A stretch of 64,000 nucleotides of DNA from Reddybacter sp041277045. Lineage in GTDB: Bacteria; Pseudomonadota; Gammaproteobacteria; Pseudomonadales; Porticoccaceae. This document shows, piece by piece, positions 16,808 to 26,183 of the stretch. Both the position numbers and the translations under genes were made by a program. Below the pieces are notes generated by a model, which was given only the letters and a program-made list of their open reading frames with translations, made no database searches and was not told the DNA's origin. Position 1 is the stretch's first letter. Each line of letters begins with the position of its first letter. Location: positions 930,001 to 994,000 of the forward strand of contig JBGFSY010000001.1 in NCBI GenBank assembly GCA_041277045.1, given 5' to 3'.

Positions 16808-17836
16808 CTAGGGGTTGCGTGCAATATCCTTAACTGAAATTGGCAGGTCAGCAGTGAGGATGAGGGCGAAACTCATTTTTTCAAAAGTGCGGAAAATCAT
16901 TGCGAGGCCGGCCTTTTCGGGGGGCAGGGTGACAGAATCGCCCTGGACGCGGTCTTTGACAACGGCACCCTTTTTAAGAATTGTCAGCATATTGCCAATT
17001 TCCATGCCGTCGCGTTCGCCAAGATTGATGCTGACAACGTCGAGCATGCCGCCAGTACTAACGGCACCTTCAACAGATATAATCAAGCCTTCAGTATCTT
17101 CGGGAGGAGAGCTGGGGTAAAAGTTTGCATCAATTTTACGTTCTTCGAGCTCCAGCAGCCTGTCGTCAATACGCAATTCTTCGACACTGCGAGTGGCCTT
17201 AAGTGTGGCGATGTCGTCATCAATAGCTTTTATACCCCCGGCGCCAATATCTTTGGCCCGGATACCAAGTACTTCATTGGTATTTGGATCGGTAAAGGCG
17301 CCGCCATTGCGATAGACACCGTAAGTATCTTGTGCTTCGGAAAAATCACCTCGCGCATAAAAATCATCCCCTTTGCCGGTTAGTAGGTGTTTGCTTTGGC
17401 CGGCGAGTATGTAGGGCGCAGCCTCGAGAACACCGGGCTCTACGACTCGGTTGCGCGATAAGAAGCTATTGATCATTTCCAGTGGCAGAGCGGGGATGGC
17501 CTGCCGGTCGGTGATCTCGCGGATTTGAGGGCTGAGTTTCACATCTCGGCTACGCGTGAGTATCAATCGAGCTTTGCCATCGATGTAGATAAGGCTAATG
17601 ATGTCGCCGGGATAGATCAGGTGTGGGTTTTGAACTTGTGGATTGACTTGCCAAATTTCCGGCCACAACCAGGGTTTGGCGAGAAAGTGGGCGGAAATAT
17701 CCCAAAGCGTATCGCCTTTTACCACGGTATACTTATCGGGAATGTCGTCATTAAATGGGGCTTCTGCAACAGCGGTTGCGACAAGGACCCAGATGCTTAT
17801 CAGTGCCAACGCTACTGTCTTTATAGGGCTCTTCAT
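16808..17836 (-). CDS. Exported LysM-domain protein
   Basis: The 342-residue protein starts with a positively charged end and a hydrophobic segment (LALISIWVLVATAVAEA) that looks like a signal peptide. A LysM domain follows at about 35-95 (YTVVKGDTLWDISAHFL, WQVNPQVQNPHLIYPGD), which binds peptidoglycan. The rest is a less recognisable region with an Asp/Glu-rich stretch. Homologues sit upstream of dprA and opposite def in Pseudomonas and relatives. It probably acts in the periplasm or cell wall; its precise role is unknown. Confidence 0.9.
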   Translation of the reverse strand: MKSPIKTVALALISIWVLVATAVAEAPFNDDIPDKYTVVKGDTLWDISAHFLAKPWLWPEIWQVNPQVQNPHLIYPGDIISLIYIDGKARLILTRSRDVKLSPQIREITDRQAIPALPLEMINSFLSRNRVVEPGVLEAAPYILAGQSKHLLTGKGDDFYARGDFSEAQDTYGVYRNGGAFTDPNTNEVLGIRAKDIGAGGIKAIDDDIATLKATRSVEELRIDDRLLELEERKIDANFYPSSPPEDTEGLIISVEGAVSTGGMLDVVSINLGERDGMEIGNMLTILKKGAVVKDRVQGDSVTLPPEKAGLAMIFRTFEKMSFALILTADLPISVKDIARNP

Positions 17837-17968
17837 AAAGGCTCTTCCTTAGGCTGAATGCCGATGGTGTATACTAGTCGCATCAGCGGGTTCAGGGTTG
17901 TAATTATTGGACCAGCCCGGATGTTAACAGTCGTTTATACCTTTTTGCTAGAATTCCATCACAAAGCC

Positions 17969-18475
17969 ATGACTATTCGAACAATTCTTGAATTTCCAGA
18001 CCCCCGCCTACGCACCATAGCTGCGCCAGTTGCCAAGGTCGACAAGCACATCCGCCATCTACTCGACGACATGTTTGAAACCATGTACGAGGCCAAAGGC
18101 ATTGGACTGGCCGCGACGCAAATTGATGAGCACCAGCGCATCGTGGTTATGGATCTCTCTGAAGAAGGGGATAGCCCGCTGATCCTTATCAATCCTGAAG
18201 TAGAATTTATTGGCGATAGCCAACTAGAGCACGATGAAGGTTGCCTGTCTGTGCCTGGTTTCTATGAAGCAGTTTCGCGTCCAGACTGCATTCGCCTTCG
18301 AGCGCTAAACGAGAAGGGTGATGTTTTTGAGCTGGAGCCCGATGGCCTGCTCGCAGTATGTATCCAACATGAGCTCGACCACCTCAATGGTAAATTGTTT
18401 GTCGATTATCTCTCCGCCCTGAAGCGCCAGCGAATTCGGAAAAAACTGGAAAAGCTGCATCGACAATCGGCTTAA
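17969..18475 (+). CDS. def: Peptide deformylase
   Basis: Def removes the formyl group from N-terminal formyl-methionine of new proteins. With the start at 17969 the protein has 168 residues and all three motifs: GIGLAATQI, EGCLSVPG (metal Cys), and QHELDHLNG (metal His pair and catalytic Glu). The upstream frame extension to 17858 is not family-like, and the region between it and the divergent LysM gene must hold promoters. No strong ribosome site is visible. fmt follows, coupling formylation and deformylation. Confidence 0.97.
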   Translation: MTIRTILEFPDPRLRTIAAPVAKVDKHIRHLLDDMFETMYEAKGIGLAATQIDEHQRIVVMDLSEEGDSPLILINPEVEFIGDSQLEHDEGCLSVPGFYEAVSRPDCIRLRALNEKGDVFELEPDGLLAVCIQHELDHLNGKLFVDYLSALKRQRIRKKLEKLHRQSA

Positions 18476-18486
18476 TGTGTATTTAA

Positions 18487-18509
18487 AGTGAGGTTTCTGC
18501 GACCTCACT
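18487..18509 (+). other. Hairpin between def and fmt
   Basis: AGTGAGGT (18487-18494) and ACCTCACT (18502-18509) form a perfect 8-base stem with a 7-base loop. No T-run follows, so it may be an RNA processing or partial termination signal within the def-fmt transcript. Confidence 0.4.
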
Positions 18510-18555
18510 CTGACCGCCGTTTCCAGCGCGACCTGACGCTTACTGAGATTCTATT

Positions 18556-19524
18556 TTGAAGATTATTTTTGCCGGTACTCCCGATTTTGCGGCCAGCCAT
18601 TTAACGGCTTTATTAGACCAGGGTAAGCACACCGTGGTGGCTGTTTATACCCAGCCCGATCGACCCGCCGGGCGTGGTAAAAAACTAAAGCCCAGCCCCG
18701 TAAAACAGCTAGCCGAGCAACATGGCCTGCCAGTGATGCAGCCGCTTACTTTGAAAAACCCTGAAGCGCAACAGCAGCTGCAAGCCCTTGAGGCCGATCT
18801 GATGGTGGTCGTTGCCTACGGCTTGATTCTGCCCCAGGTGGTGCTCGATACGCCGCGTCTGGGTTGTATTAATGTTCACGCCTCTTTGCTACCACGCTGG
18901 CGCGGTGCGGCACCCATACATCGCGCTCTGGAAGCCGGGGACGCTAAAACCGGCGTCACCATTATGCAAATGGAAGCGGGGCTCGATACTGGGCCCATGC
19001 TACTTAAGGCCGAGTGCGCTATTGATGGCGACGACAGTGGTGGCAGTTTGCACGACAAACTGGCAGGCATCGGCTGCGAGGCCTTGCTCAAAGCCCTCGA
19101 TGCTCTGGCCGGCAATAGTTTGGTCGCCGAAGTACAGGATGATGCCTTGAGTAACTATGCGCCTAAAATCAGCAAAGAAGAGGCGCGGCTCGACTGGTCG
19201 TGTTCTGCAACCGAGCTAGACCTTAAAATTCGCGCCTTCAATCCTTTTCCGGTCGCCTTTACCACGTTGGGTGATGAGCGGCTCAGAGTGTGGGCTGCCG
19301 AAATAGAGGCAACTCATGCTCATCAAGCTGCTGCGGGCACTATTTTAAAATGTGATAGCCAGGGCATTTGGGTGGCCTGCGGGCAAGGTGCGCTGGTGCT
19401 GAGCGAAATACAGTTGCCGGGTAAAAAACGTCTACCGGTGCAAGCCGTATTGAATAGTCAGGCGCATTTATTCGCGGCGGGCGTACAGCTGGGTTTGCTT
19501 CAGGGTGCCAGCAATGGAAGTTAG
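18556..19524 (+). CDS. fmt: Methionyl-tRNA formyltransferase
   Basis: Fmt formylates initiator Met-tRNA with 10-formyl-THF. The 322 residues include the N-terminal IIFAGTPDFAASHLTALL, the catalytic INVHASLLPRWRGAAPIHRA with the SLLP motif, GLDTGPMLL, and a C-terminal tRNA-binding beta barrel. The stop codon overlaps the start of rsmB by about 11 bases, so the two are probably translationally coupled. Confidence 0.98.
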   Translation: MKIIFAGTPDFAASHLTALLDQGKHTVVAVYTQPDRPAGRGKKLKPSPVKQLAEQHGLPVMQPLTLKNPEAQQQLQALEADLMVVVAYGLILPQVVLDTPRLGCINVHASLLPRWRGAAPIHRALEAGDAKTGVTIMQMEAGLDTGPMLLKAECAIDGDDSGGSLHDKLAGIGCEALLKALDALAGNSLVAEVQDDALSNYAPKISKEEARLDWSCSATELDLKIRAFNPFPVAFTTLGDERLRVWAAEIEATHAHQAAAGTILKCDSQGIWVACGQGALVLSEIQLPGKKRLPVQAVLNSQAHLFAAGVQLGLLQGASNGS

Positions 19525-20809
19525 AGTTGCCGCTGCCAAAGTACTTCTGGCAGTCACCCGCGACGGTGTCTCCCTCAGCCAATGTCTACCCGAATTGTCG
19601 GTACAGGTGGTGGAGCGTGACCGCCCACTACTGCAAGATCTTTGTTACGGCACCTTGCGCTGGTATCCCCGTTTGAATGCCTTGCTTAGCGAGCTGCTGG
19701 AAAAACCCTTTCGTTCGAAAGACCGGGATATTCATGTGCTGCTGGCCTGTGCGCTCTACCAAATAATGGAGACGCGCATTCCCGACCACGCGGCCGTTAA
19801 TGAAACGGTAGCGGCGGTTAAAAAACTGAAAAAGCCCTGGGCAAAAGGATTAATTAATGGCGTGTTGCGCCGTTTTATTCGCGAGCGAGATAGCCTCGAT
19901 ACGCACTTGGCGGACAAGGGTGTCTACCAGCACGCCCACCCCAAATGGCTATGCAAACGTATCGAGCAAGCCTGGCCGCAGCAGGCTGCTGCTATTTTTG
20001 CAGCGAATAATCACCCCGGGCCAATGACATTGCGGGTCAATCAGCAGCGTCTGAGTCGCACCGAATATCTCGCAACTCTACAAGCGGCAAGTATTGAAGC
20101 GACGGCGACGCCGCTGAGTGCCGATGGTGTGCAGTTGTTGAAAGCTACGGGCGTTGATGCCATTCCCGGTTTTTCCGAGGGCCAGCTCAGTGTGCAGGAC
20201 GAAGCCGCCCAGCTCGCCGCGCAACTGTTGCAGTTGGAGCCCGCCCAGCGAGTACTCGATGCCTGCTGCGCCCCCGGTGGCAAAACCTGTCATATTCTTG
20301 AGTGCGAGCCCAAACTCGATGAACTGGTGGCACTCGATATTGAAGACTCGCGCTTAGAGCGCGTGAGAGAAAATTTCGAGCGACTGAATGTGCAAGCCAC
20401 GTTGGTGGCGGCGGACGCAGCTGCGACCGACGAGTGGTGGGAAGGTCAGCCCTTTGACCGCATTCTGCTCGATGCCCCCTGTTCCGCCACCGGCGTCATT
20501 CGACGCCACCCCGATATTAAATTATTGCGCAAGCCCGATGATATTGCTCGCCTTGCCGAGTTGCAGGCAGAATTACTCGACGCCCTGTGGCCACTGCTTA
20601 AATCAGGGGGTAAACTGCTCTACGCAACTTGCTCCATTTTGCCTGAGGAAAACGATGCCAGCATCGCCGGCTTTATTGCTCGTCAGAGCGATGCGCAGGT
20701 GATCGATATCACGGCAGAAGTGGGCATGCAGACGCCGCTGGGGCGCCAACTGCTGCCAACAATCGACGGCCACGATGGGTTTTATTATGCCCTGTTGTCT
20801 AAGAACTGA
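19514..20809 (+). CDS. rsmB: 16S rRNA (cytosine967-C5)-methyltransferase RsmB
   Basis: RsmB methylates C967 of 16S rRNA. The 431-residue protein has the NusB-like N-terminal RNA-binding domain (about 1-140) and a class I methyltransferase domain with ACCAPGGKTCHILE, LLDAPCSATGVIRRHPD (catalytic Cys), and LLYATCSILPEEND (second Cys). I prefer ATG 19514 (MEVRVAAAK) over a GTG three codons earlier. It overlaps fmt and is followed by trkA, as in Pseudomonas. Confidence 0.96.
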   Translation: MEVRVAAAKVLLAVTRDGVSLSQCLPELSVQVVERDRPLLQDLCYGTLRWYPRLNALLSELLEKPFRSKDRDIHVLLACALYQIMETRIPDHAAVNETVAAVKKLKKPWAKGLINGVLRRFIRERDSLDTHLADKGVYQHAHPKWLCKRIEQAWPQQAAAIFAANNHPGPMTLRVNQQRLSRTEYLATLQAASIEATATPLSADGVQLLKATGVDAIPGFSEGQLSVQDEAAQLAAQLLQLEPAQRVLDACCAPGGKTCHILECEPKLDELVALDIEDSRLERVRENFERLNVQATLVAADAAATDEWWEGQPFDRILLDAPCSATGVIRRHPDIKLLRKPDDIARLAELQAELLDALWPLLKSGGKLLYATCSILPEENDASIAGFIARQSDAQVIDITAEVGMQTPLGRQLLPTIDGHDGFYYALLSKN

Positions 20810-20850
20810 TGTGTAAGAGCTGAAATGAAACGAGCAAGCGACCTTAAAAC

Positions 20851-22233
20851 ATGAAAATTGTGATTGTGGGTGCCGGTCAGGTCGGCGGCACGCTGGCCGA
20901 AAACCTGGCCAGTGAAGCAAATGATATTTCCTTGATCGACCCCGATGAAAAACGCTTGCGAGAGCTGCAGGACAGGCTCGATATTCGCACCGTGCCGGGC
21001 CTGGGTTCCCATCCCGATGTGCTCGAGTCAGCGGGCATAGAAGATGCCGACATGATTGTTGCCGTGACCAGCAGTGATGAGGTCAATATGCTGGCCTGTC
21101 AGATTGCCTTCTCGCTGTATCGCACACCGACCAAAATTGCTCGGGTGCGTGACAGCAGTTACATCAGCAAAGCCTATCGCGAAAAACTCTTCAACGATGC
21201 TCATGTGCCGGTTGATGTACTGATTACGCCCGAGCAAGTGGTGACCGACTATATCCGTAAATTGGTCGAGCACCCGGGGGCTCTGCAGGTGCTCGACTTT
21301 GCCGATGGCTTGGTGCAACTGATGGCGATACGAGCCCTCCCGGACGGGCCGATGGTCGGTCACCAGCTGAGTGAAATTCGTGAGGAGATGCCTGATGTCT
21401 CCGTTCGTGCTGCGGCCATTTATCGCCAGGACCGCTCCATCGTGCCCCAGGGGGATACGGAGATTGAAGAGGGTGACGAGGTGTTCTTTGTTGCGGCTCG
21501 CTCGGATATTCTCAAGGTGATGAGCTTCCTACGGCGTTCGGAAAAGCCCTATCGTCGCCTGATTATTGCCGGTGGTGGCAACATTGGTTTCCGTCTGGCG
21601 AAAGCGCTGGAAGGGAGCTACAACGTCAAGCTGATTGAATATAATCTGTCGCGAGCTGAACACCTGGCTGAATCACTGAATAAAACCGTGGTGCTGAACG
21701 GTCAGGCGGCAGACCGGGAACTCTTGCTCGAAGAAAATATTGAGAAAACCGATGTTTTTATCGCCGTTACCAACGATGATGAGGTCAATATTATGGCCTC
21801 CTTGCTCGCTAAACGCCTAGGTGCCAGAAAGGTGATGACCTTAATCACCAACCCCGTTTATGCGGAATTGATGCAGGGCAGCGAAATCGATATTGCCGTG
21901 TCGCCACAGCAGGCGACCACCAGTTCGCTGCTTAGCCATGTGCGCCGTGGTGATACGGTCAATGTGCATTCATTGCGCCGTGGTGTTGCCGAGGCGCTGG
22001 AGATTGTCGCCCACGGTGACGCCAAAAGCTCGAAAGTAGTGGGCAAGGCTGTCGAAGATCTGACCCTGCCTGCCGGCTCAACCATCGCCGCGTTGGTACG
22101 TCGTGGCGAGGTGATTATTACCCATCACGACACAGTGATAGAGTCGGATGATCACGTCATTGTGTTTATGATCGACAAACGCCACACGCGGGATATTGAA
22201 AAACTCTTCCAGGTTGGTTTCACTTTTTTTTAG
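20851..22233 (+). CDS. trkA: Trk potassium uptake regulatory subunit TrkA
   Basis: TrkA is the peripheral, NAD-binding gating subunit of the Trk potassium uptake system. The 460-residue protein is an internal duplication of an RCK_N Rossmann domain plus a TrkA-C domain. The two dinucleotide loops are IVGAGQVGGTLAENL near residue 5 and IAGGGNIGFRLAKAL near residue 236. It stands directly before trkH, its membrane partner, and after rsmB. Confidence 0.98.
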   Translation: MKIVIVGAGQVGGTLAENLASEANDISLIDPDEKRLRELQDRLDIRTVPGLGSHPDVLESAGIEDADMIVAVTSSDEVNMLACQIAFSLYRTPTKIARVRDSSYISKAYREKLFNDAHVPVDVLITPEQVVTDYIRKLVEHPGALQVLDFADGLVQLMAIRALPDGPMVGHQLSEIREEMPDVSVRAAAIYRQDRSIVPQGDTEIEEGDEVFFVAARSDILKVMSFLRRSEKPYRRLIIAGGGNIGFRLAKALEGSYNVKLIEYNLSRAEHLAESLNKTVVLNGQAADRELLLEENIEKTDVFIAVTNDDEVNIMASLLAKRLGARKVMTLITNPVYAELMQGSEIDIAVSPQQATTSSLLSHVRRGDTVNVHSLRRGVAEALEIVAHGDAKSSKVVGKAVEDLTLPAGSTIAALVRRGEVIITHHDTVIESDDHVIVFMIDKRHTRDIEKLFQVGFTFF

Positions 22234-22281
22234 GGACTTAATTTTCCGATGCTCAAATTGTTAAGCCCCGGCGCCGCTTAA

Positions 22282-23727
22282 ATGCACTATTCAGTTATTG
22301 CCCGTATTTTAGGTTTGCTGCTGATGATATTTAGCCTCACCCTGTTGGTGCCCATCGTTGTTGCGGTGATTTATCAGGAGCAAACGGCCCAGGCCTTTTT
22401 CCTCGCCTTTGCCATTATTTTTTCCATCGGTATGTTGGTGTGGCTACCCAATAGCCGCAGTAGTGGTGACCTGCGCACCCGCGATGGCTTTTTGGTGACG
22501 GTGCTTTTCTGGGGCATGCTTGGCCTGGGCGGCGCATTGCCATTGGCGCTGACTGAACCCTCTCTGTCCATTATCGATGCGGTGTTTGAATCTATCTCCG
22601 GTTTGACCACCACCGGGGCAACGGTAATAAGTGGCCTGGATGAACTACCGCGCTCCACTCTCTATTACCGCCAGCAATTGCAGTGGTTGGGCGGTATCGG
22701 TATTGTCGTCATCGCGGTGGCGATTATGCCGATGCTCGGCATTGGTGGCATGCAGTTGTATCGCACAGAAACACCCGGCCCGGTCAAAGATAGTAAGTTG
22801 ACACCACGTATTACCGAGACAGCGAAGGTGCTATTTTCCATCTACGTTATTCTCACGACGGCTTGCGCTCTGGCCTACTGGCTGGCGGGTATGGATGCCT
22901 TTGACGCCATCGGCCACAGCTTTTCCACGGTTGCCATCGGTGGCTTTTCCACCCACGATGCCAGCATAGGCTTTTTCGATAGTGCCTTAATTAACAGTGT
23001 CTGCGTGTTCTTTATGGCCTTGTCCGGGCTGAATTTTGGTCTGCATTTTATGGCCTGGCATCGCAAGAACCTGACCTCGTATTTTGCTGATTCCGAGGCC
23101 CGCCTGTACATGGCGATGCTGATTTCAGGCATGTTTTTGGTCTGTGCCTATCTCTATTACAGCGGCACCTATGGCGGCATGGATAGCCTCAATCATGGTA
23201 TTTTTCAGTTAGTGTCGCTGATGACGACCACCGGTTTTGCCACCGATGACTTCAGTGCCTGGCCGAGCTTCGTGCCCTTCTTTTTGATCTTTTTGTCTTT
23301 CTTCGGTGCCTGTGCCGGGTCGACTGGTGGCGGTATAAAGGTCGGCCGTATGATGATTATGGCCAAGCAGGGCCTGCGCGAAATTCAAAAGTTGATACAC
23401 CCCAACGCGGTAATTCCCATTAAGGTCAATGGACGCATCGTACCGGAGCGTGTCACCAATTCTATTTGGGCCTTCTTTGGTGTTTACCTGGCGGTGTTTT
23501 ACGGCATTGTGCTACTGCTGATGGCCTCTGGTCTCGACTACATCACGGCTTGGTCGGCGACTACCGCGTCGCTCAACAACCTCGGCCCGGGCCTGGGCGA
23601 AGTGGCCGCCAATTACGGCGATATCAATGGTTTTGCCAAGTTAGTGCTGTGCGGCGGCATGCTGTTGGGTCGGCTTGAGATATTTACTTTATTGGTTTTA
23701 TTTACGCCGATGTTCTGGCGTCGCTAA
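22282..23727 (+). CDS. trkH: Trk potassium uptake channel TrkH
   Basis: TrkH is the inner-membrane potassium-translocating subunit. The 481 residues form about ten hydrophobic segments with pore-loop repeats. The selectivity-filter-like Gly-containing loops are visible as ISGLTTTGATV, STVAIGGFSTHD, SLMTTTGFATDD and ATTASLNNLGPGLG. GACAGSTGGGIKVGRM is also typical. It follows trkA by 48 bases and probably shares its transcript. A GCACC/GGTGC inverted repeat lies just after the stop without a T-run. The 178 bases to the next gene hold nothing else I can identify. Confidence 0.97.
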   Translation: MHYSVIARILGLLLMIFSLTLLVPIVVAVIYQEQTAQAFFLAFAIIFSIGMLVWLPNSRSSGDLRTRDGFLVTVLFWGMLGLGGALPLALTEPSLSIIDAVFESISGLTTTGATVISGLDELPRSTLYYRQQLQWLGGIGIVVIAVAIMPMLGIGGMQLYRTETPGPVKDSKLTPRITETAKVLFSIYVILTTACALAYWLAGMDAFDAIGHSFSTVAIGGFSTHDASIGFFDSALINSVCVFFMALSGLNFGLHFMAWHRKNLTSYFADSEARLYMAMLISGMFLVCAYLYYSGTYGGMDSLNHGIFQLVSLMTTTGFATDDFSAWPSFVPFFLIFLSFFGACAGSTGGGIKVGRMMIMAKQGLREIQKLIHPNAVIPIKVNGRIVPERVTNSIWAFFGVYLAVFYGIVLLLMASGLDYITAWSATTASLNNLGPGLGEVAANYGDINGFAKLVLCGGMLLGRLEIFTLLVLFTPMFWRR

Positions 23728-23905
23728 CGAGCACCTGCAAATAGATCAGCATACTCCTGGTGCAGTAAATGTTACTTCACCTTACCCGTGCTGTCAGCTC
23801 GGTGGCGCCGCATGGCAATGCGGCGGATCAAATTGATTTTAAGGGGCCTGCTAATGGGCTAAACCCTGAATGCATTTTTGTGGTTTTACTTTCGCCCTTC
23901 GAGAT

Positions 23906-24835
23906 CTACAGTTTGTCTGCACCGCCCTCTTCCAGCCAGCGAACGCAATCTGAACTCAACGTTCGTTCGACAGCAGCCTCGGCCTCTTTTAGTTCGTCAG
24001 CCGTGAGCACGTTCCGCCAGCGGCCATTGGTGCCTTTGTTGACGAAGGCTTTGGCACCGCCGGTGAAAATTTTATCGACCCCGGGAAGCAATTCAACGGC
24101 ATTGTTTTTCATATTGTCGAAAGTTGCCTGTTCAACGAGGCTGGGCCACAGGGCTTCATCCACCGTGATATCGAGAAAGTCGGCTACCTTACGCATTTCA
24201 CCCTCGAGGTCATTAAGTAAATCGGTGAAGTGCACTAGATAGATGTTGGGCAGATGGCGATAGTCCCACCAGGACTGGATAAAGCTGAGATGTGACCAAA
24301 AGGGGTAGCCATCGCTTTCCCACTCAAAGTTACCCTTGTTGATCCAGTCGTGCCAGAGGTCGTGAATATCGTCATACAGGGGCGGGAATTCTGCGCCGAC
24401 GCGCCCGGGAGTGTTATTCAAGGCATCGATAAAACCCTCGGTATAGTTCGAGGTGTGATTCCACAGCGACATAAAAACATCGCGTACATCGCGGCCGATA
24501 ACGAGGTATTTCATCTCCGGATAGTAGGGCAGAGCATTCAGGGGTGAGTGGGTTTTCAGAAAGCGACGGTGGCTTTGCGCCTCGATGGTGTCGAGAGTTT
24601 CATCCAGTGGGCCAAGGCGCATATCCAGCCAGATCGACATATCGTGAAAAGATTCGGCGGGTGGCTTGTCCTGAAATAACAGCAATGAAACGATGCGCTG
24701 CATCCAGGTGGTGCCGCTCTTCATCGACGTGCAAACCAGAATATCGTCGTCGCGCACCTTAAAGTTATCCCAGCGGGTGCTGTCGAGGTGATGGTTTTGG
24801 TAGGTTCTGTCGTGTACGGGCAGTTCTGGTTTCAT
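23906..24835 (-). CDS. PAPS-dependent sulfotransferase
   Basis: The 309-residue protein resembles cytosolic sulfotransferases that move sulfate from PAPS to hydroxyl or amine groups of small molecules. CTSMKSGTTWMQRI at 35-48 is the 5'-phosphosulfate loop. KTHSP at 94-98 holds the catalytic His96. VIGRDVRDVFMSLWNH at 112-127 is the 3'-phosphate site. The C-terminal GTNGRWRNVLTADE matches the PAPS-binding end. No signal peptide is seen. The substrate is unknown. It lies downstream of a histidine phosphatase gene at the end of the leftward catabolic block, which leaves open a role in conjugating a lipid or sterol-like compound. Confidence 0.88.
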   Translation of the reverse strand: MKPELPVHDRTYQNHHLDSTRWDNFKVRDDDILVCTSMKSGTTWMQRIVSLLLFQDKPPAESFHDMSIWLDMRLGPLDETLDTIEAQSHRRFLKTHSPLNALPYYPEMKYLVIGRDVRDVFMSLWNHTSNYTEGFIDALNNTPGRVGAEFPPLYDDIHDLWHDWINKGNFEWESDGYPFWSHLSFIQSWWDYRHLPNIYLVHFTDLLNDLEGEMRKVADFLDITVDEALWPSLVEQATFDNMKNNAVELLPGVDKIFTGGAKAFVNKGTNGRWRNVLTADELKEAEAAVERTLSSDCVRWLEEGGADKL

Positions 24836-24894
24836 GATGAATCCTGTTTTTTTTATTGTTGTTTGCTTGTCGAGGTTTCGTTGGGCCTGTCAGC

Positions 24895-25509
24895 TTAAAA
24901 CCCTTCGTCGAGATCAGCATACCTGACAATGCGTGGTGCACCATTATCGGCACTGACTTCAATAATACTGTGGCAGCAGTTGTGCATGCGCGGTGGCTCC
25001 CAGAAGCGGCTCAGGGGGCGACCCTCGTAGTGAGAGAGCACGGACTTGATCCAGGCGCCGTGGCTGACCAGCGCGATCTCCATGCCAGCACAGGTGCTGA
25101 GGATGGTTGCAACGGCGGCCAGAGCGCGACGCTGCAAGGCATGGAAGGTCTCCGCGCCCTGCACGTTGAAAATATCGGGGGCATTGCGAAAGGCATTAAT
25201 GGCCTCCGGCTCTATTTTTTCAACATCGGCATAGAGCTGTCCCTCCCAGCGGCCGAGCATAATTTCACGTAAATCATCCTGATAGCTTACCGGCTGTTCA
25301 CAGTGGCTGAGGGCGAGGGCTGTGGTCTGTCGCGCCCGGGTACTGGAGCTGGAGAACACCCGGTCAAAGCGGGTGGCGGCGAGCTTCTTTTGCAGCTCAA
25401 CAGCTTGTTGCTGCCCCAGCTCGCTGAGCACGGATTCAAGCTGGCCCTGAATGCGGCCCTCGGCATTCCAGTCGGTTTCGCCGTGGCGGATAAGGTGTAA
25501 TCTGGTCAT
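24895..25509 (-). CDS. Histidine phosphatase family protein
   Basis: The 204-residue protein belongs to the phosphoglycerate mutase-like branch of the histidine phosphatases. HLIRHGETDWNAEGRIQG at 5-22 holds the phosphorylated His in the RHG motif. SSSTRARQTTALAL and IALVSHGAWIK supply the second Arg and His of the active site. It resembles CobC/GpmB-type phosphatases, but no cobalamin gene is near, so the substrate is unknown. It lies 9 bases after the CoiA-like gene stop region and upstream of the sulfotransferase. Confidence 0.88.
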   Translation of the reverse strand: MTRLHLIRHGETDWNAEGRIQGQLESVLSELGQQQAVELQKKLAATRFDRVFSSSSTRARQTTALALSHCEQPVSYQDDLREIMLGRWEGQLYADVEKIEPEAINAFRNAPDIFNVQGAETFHALQRRALAAVATILSTCAGMEIALVSHGAWIKSVLSHYEGRPLSRFWEPPRMHNCCHSIIEVSADNGAPRIVRYADLDEGF

Positions 25510-25518
25510 GGCTTCTCG

Positions 25519-26163
25519 TTAATTGTGTGATGTACGAATGGGGTGCGTAGTCAATGCTGTATAGGGAACTCTGTAGTAATCAGAATGGAAGGCATTCTTT
25601 TTATAAGCAGGATAAAGGCGTAGTAGCCCCTTGGATGATGTCCCGTTTGACAAGTTTGCGGATGAATCTAGAAAAAATTTTACGTTAGGACTACTAGAAA
25701 GCTCCCCAAGAAGGTCTAGGATTGCCAAGCGCTTTAGAGTTCGTGCCTCAAAGGCGAGCTCGGTTTTTTGGAAGCTTGCTAGGATGTCCTCGTGAAAGAT
25801 CCAGTTTATACAATGCCCCCGATCAAGAACGAATTGAGTTTTTTCTATTATATATTCGTAGGCGGTTTTTTTTTGAATTTCAAGAACGAGCTTTTTTTCA
25901 GCATTAAAGCAATCATACCGACGGTCGCCATCTATATGCTCTATATCCCAACCTTGTTTCTGGTAATGCCTATCGATCCATTTATAGTGCCATTCAGTCA
26001 TGCCTCTTCCATAGGTGCAGCCAGTTTTTTCTTTATGCGCCCAATGATTAATTTTTAATTTGCCCATCTTTGCAATAACAGGTTCTATACATGAAGGGCA
26101 AAAGGCATCACATTCCCTCGTTGGTTTAATTCGTTCTTTATTTTTAGTTATTGCGAGGAGCAT
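25519..26163 (-). CDS. CoiA-like nuclease-fold protein with zinc-ribbon N-terminus
   Basis: The 214-residue protein has Cys18, Cys22 and Cys25 followed by HWAH at 40-43 and Cys49, a metal-binding arrangement like the N-terminus of competence protein CoiA. Next comes a segment with WHYKWIDRHYQ, RRYD (Asp84) and LEIQKK (Glu95, Gln97, Lys98), which fits the PD-(D/E)xK nuclease core of CoiA-like proteins. The C-terminal third is unrecognised. The gene is visibly AT-rich, unlike its neighbours, and has no functional partner nearby, so I infer recent acquisition. A role in DNA uptake, defence or repair cannot be decided from sequence. Confidence 0.7.
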   Translation of the reverse strand: MLLAITKNKERIKPTRECDAFCPSCIEPVIAKMGKLKINHWAHKEKTGCTYGRGMTEWHYKWIDRHYQKQGWDIEHIDGDRRYDCFNAEKKLVLEIQKKTAYEYIIEKTQFVLDRGHCINWIFHEDILASFQKTELAFEARTLKRLAILDLLGELSSSPNVKFFLDSSANLSNGTSSKGLLRLYPAYKKNAFHSDYYRVPYTALTTHPIRTSHN

Positions 26164-26183
26164 TTTTTGAATGTAGCCGCTAG

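Noticed and set aside
23728..23905. Possible small gene or terminator after trkH
   Set aside because: Only a GCACC/GGTGC inverted repeat without a T-run is seen, and the open frame in it continues as an antisense of the sulfotransferase.
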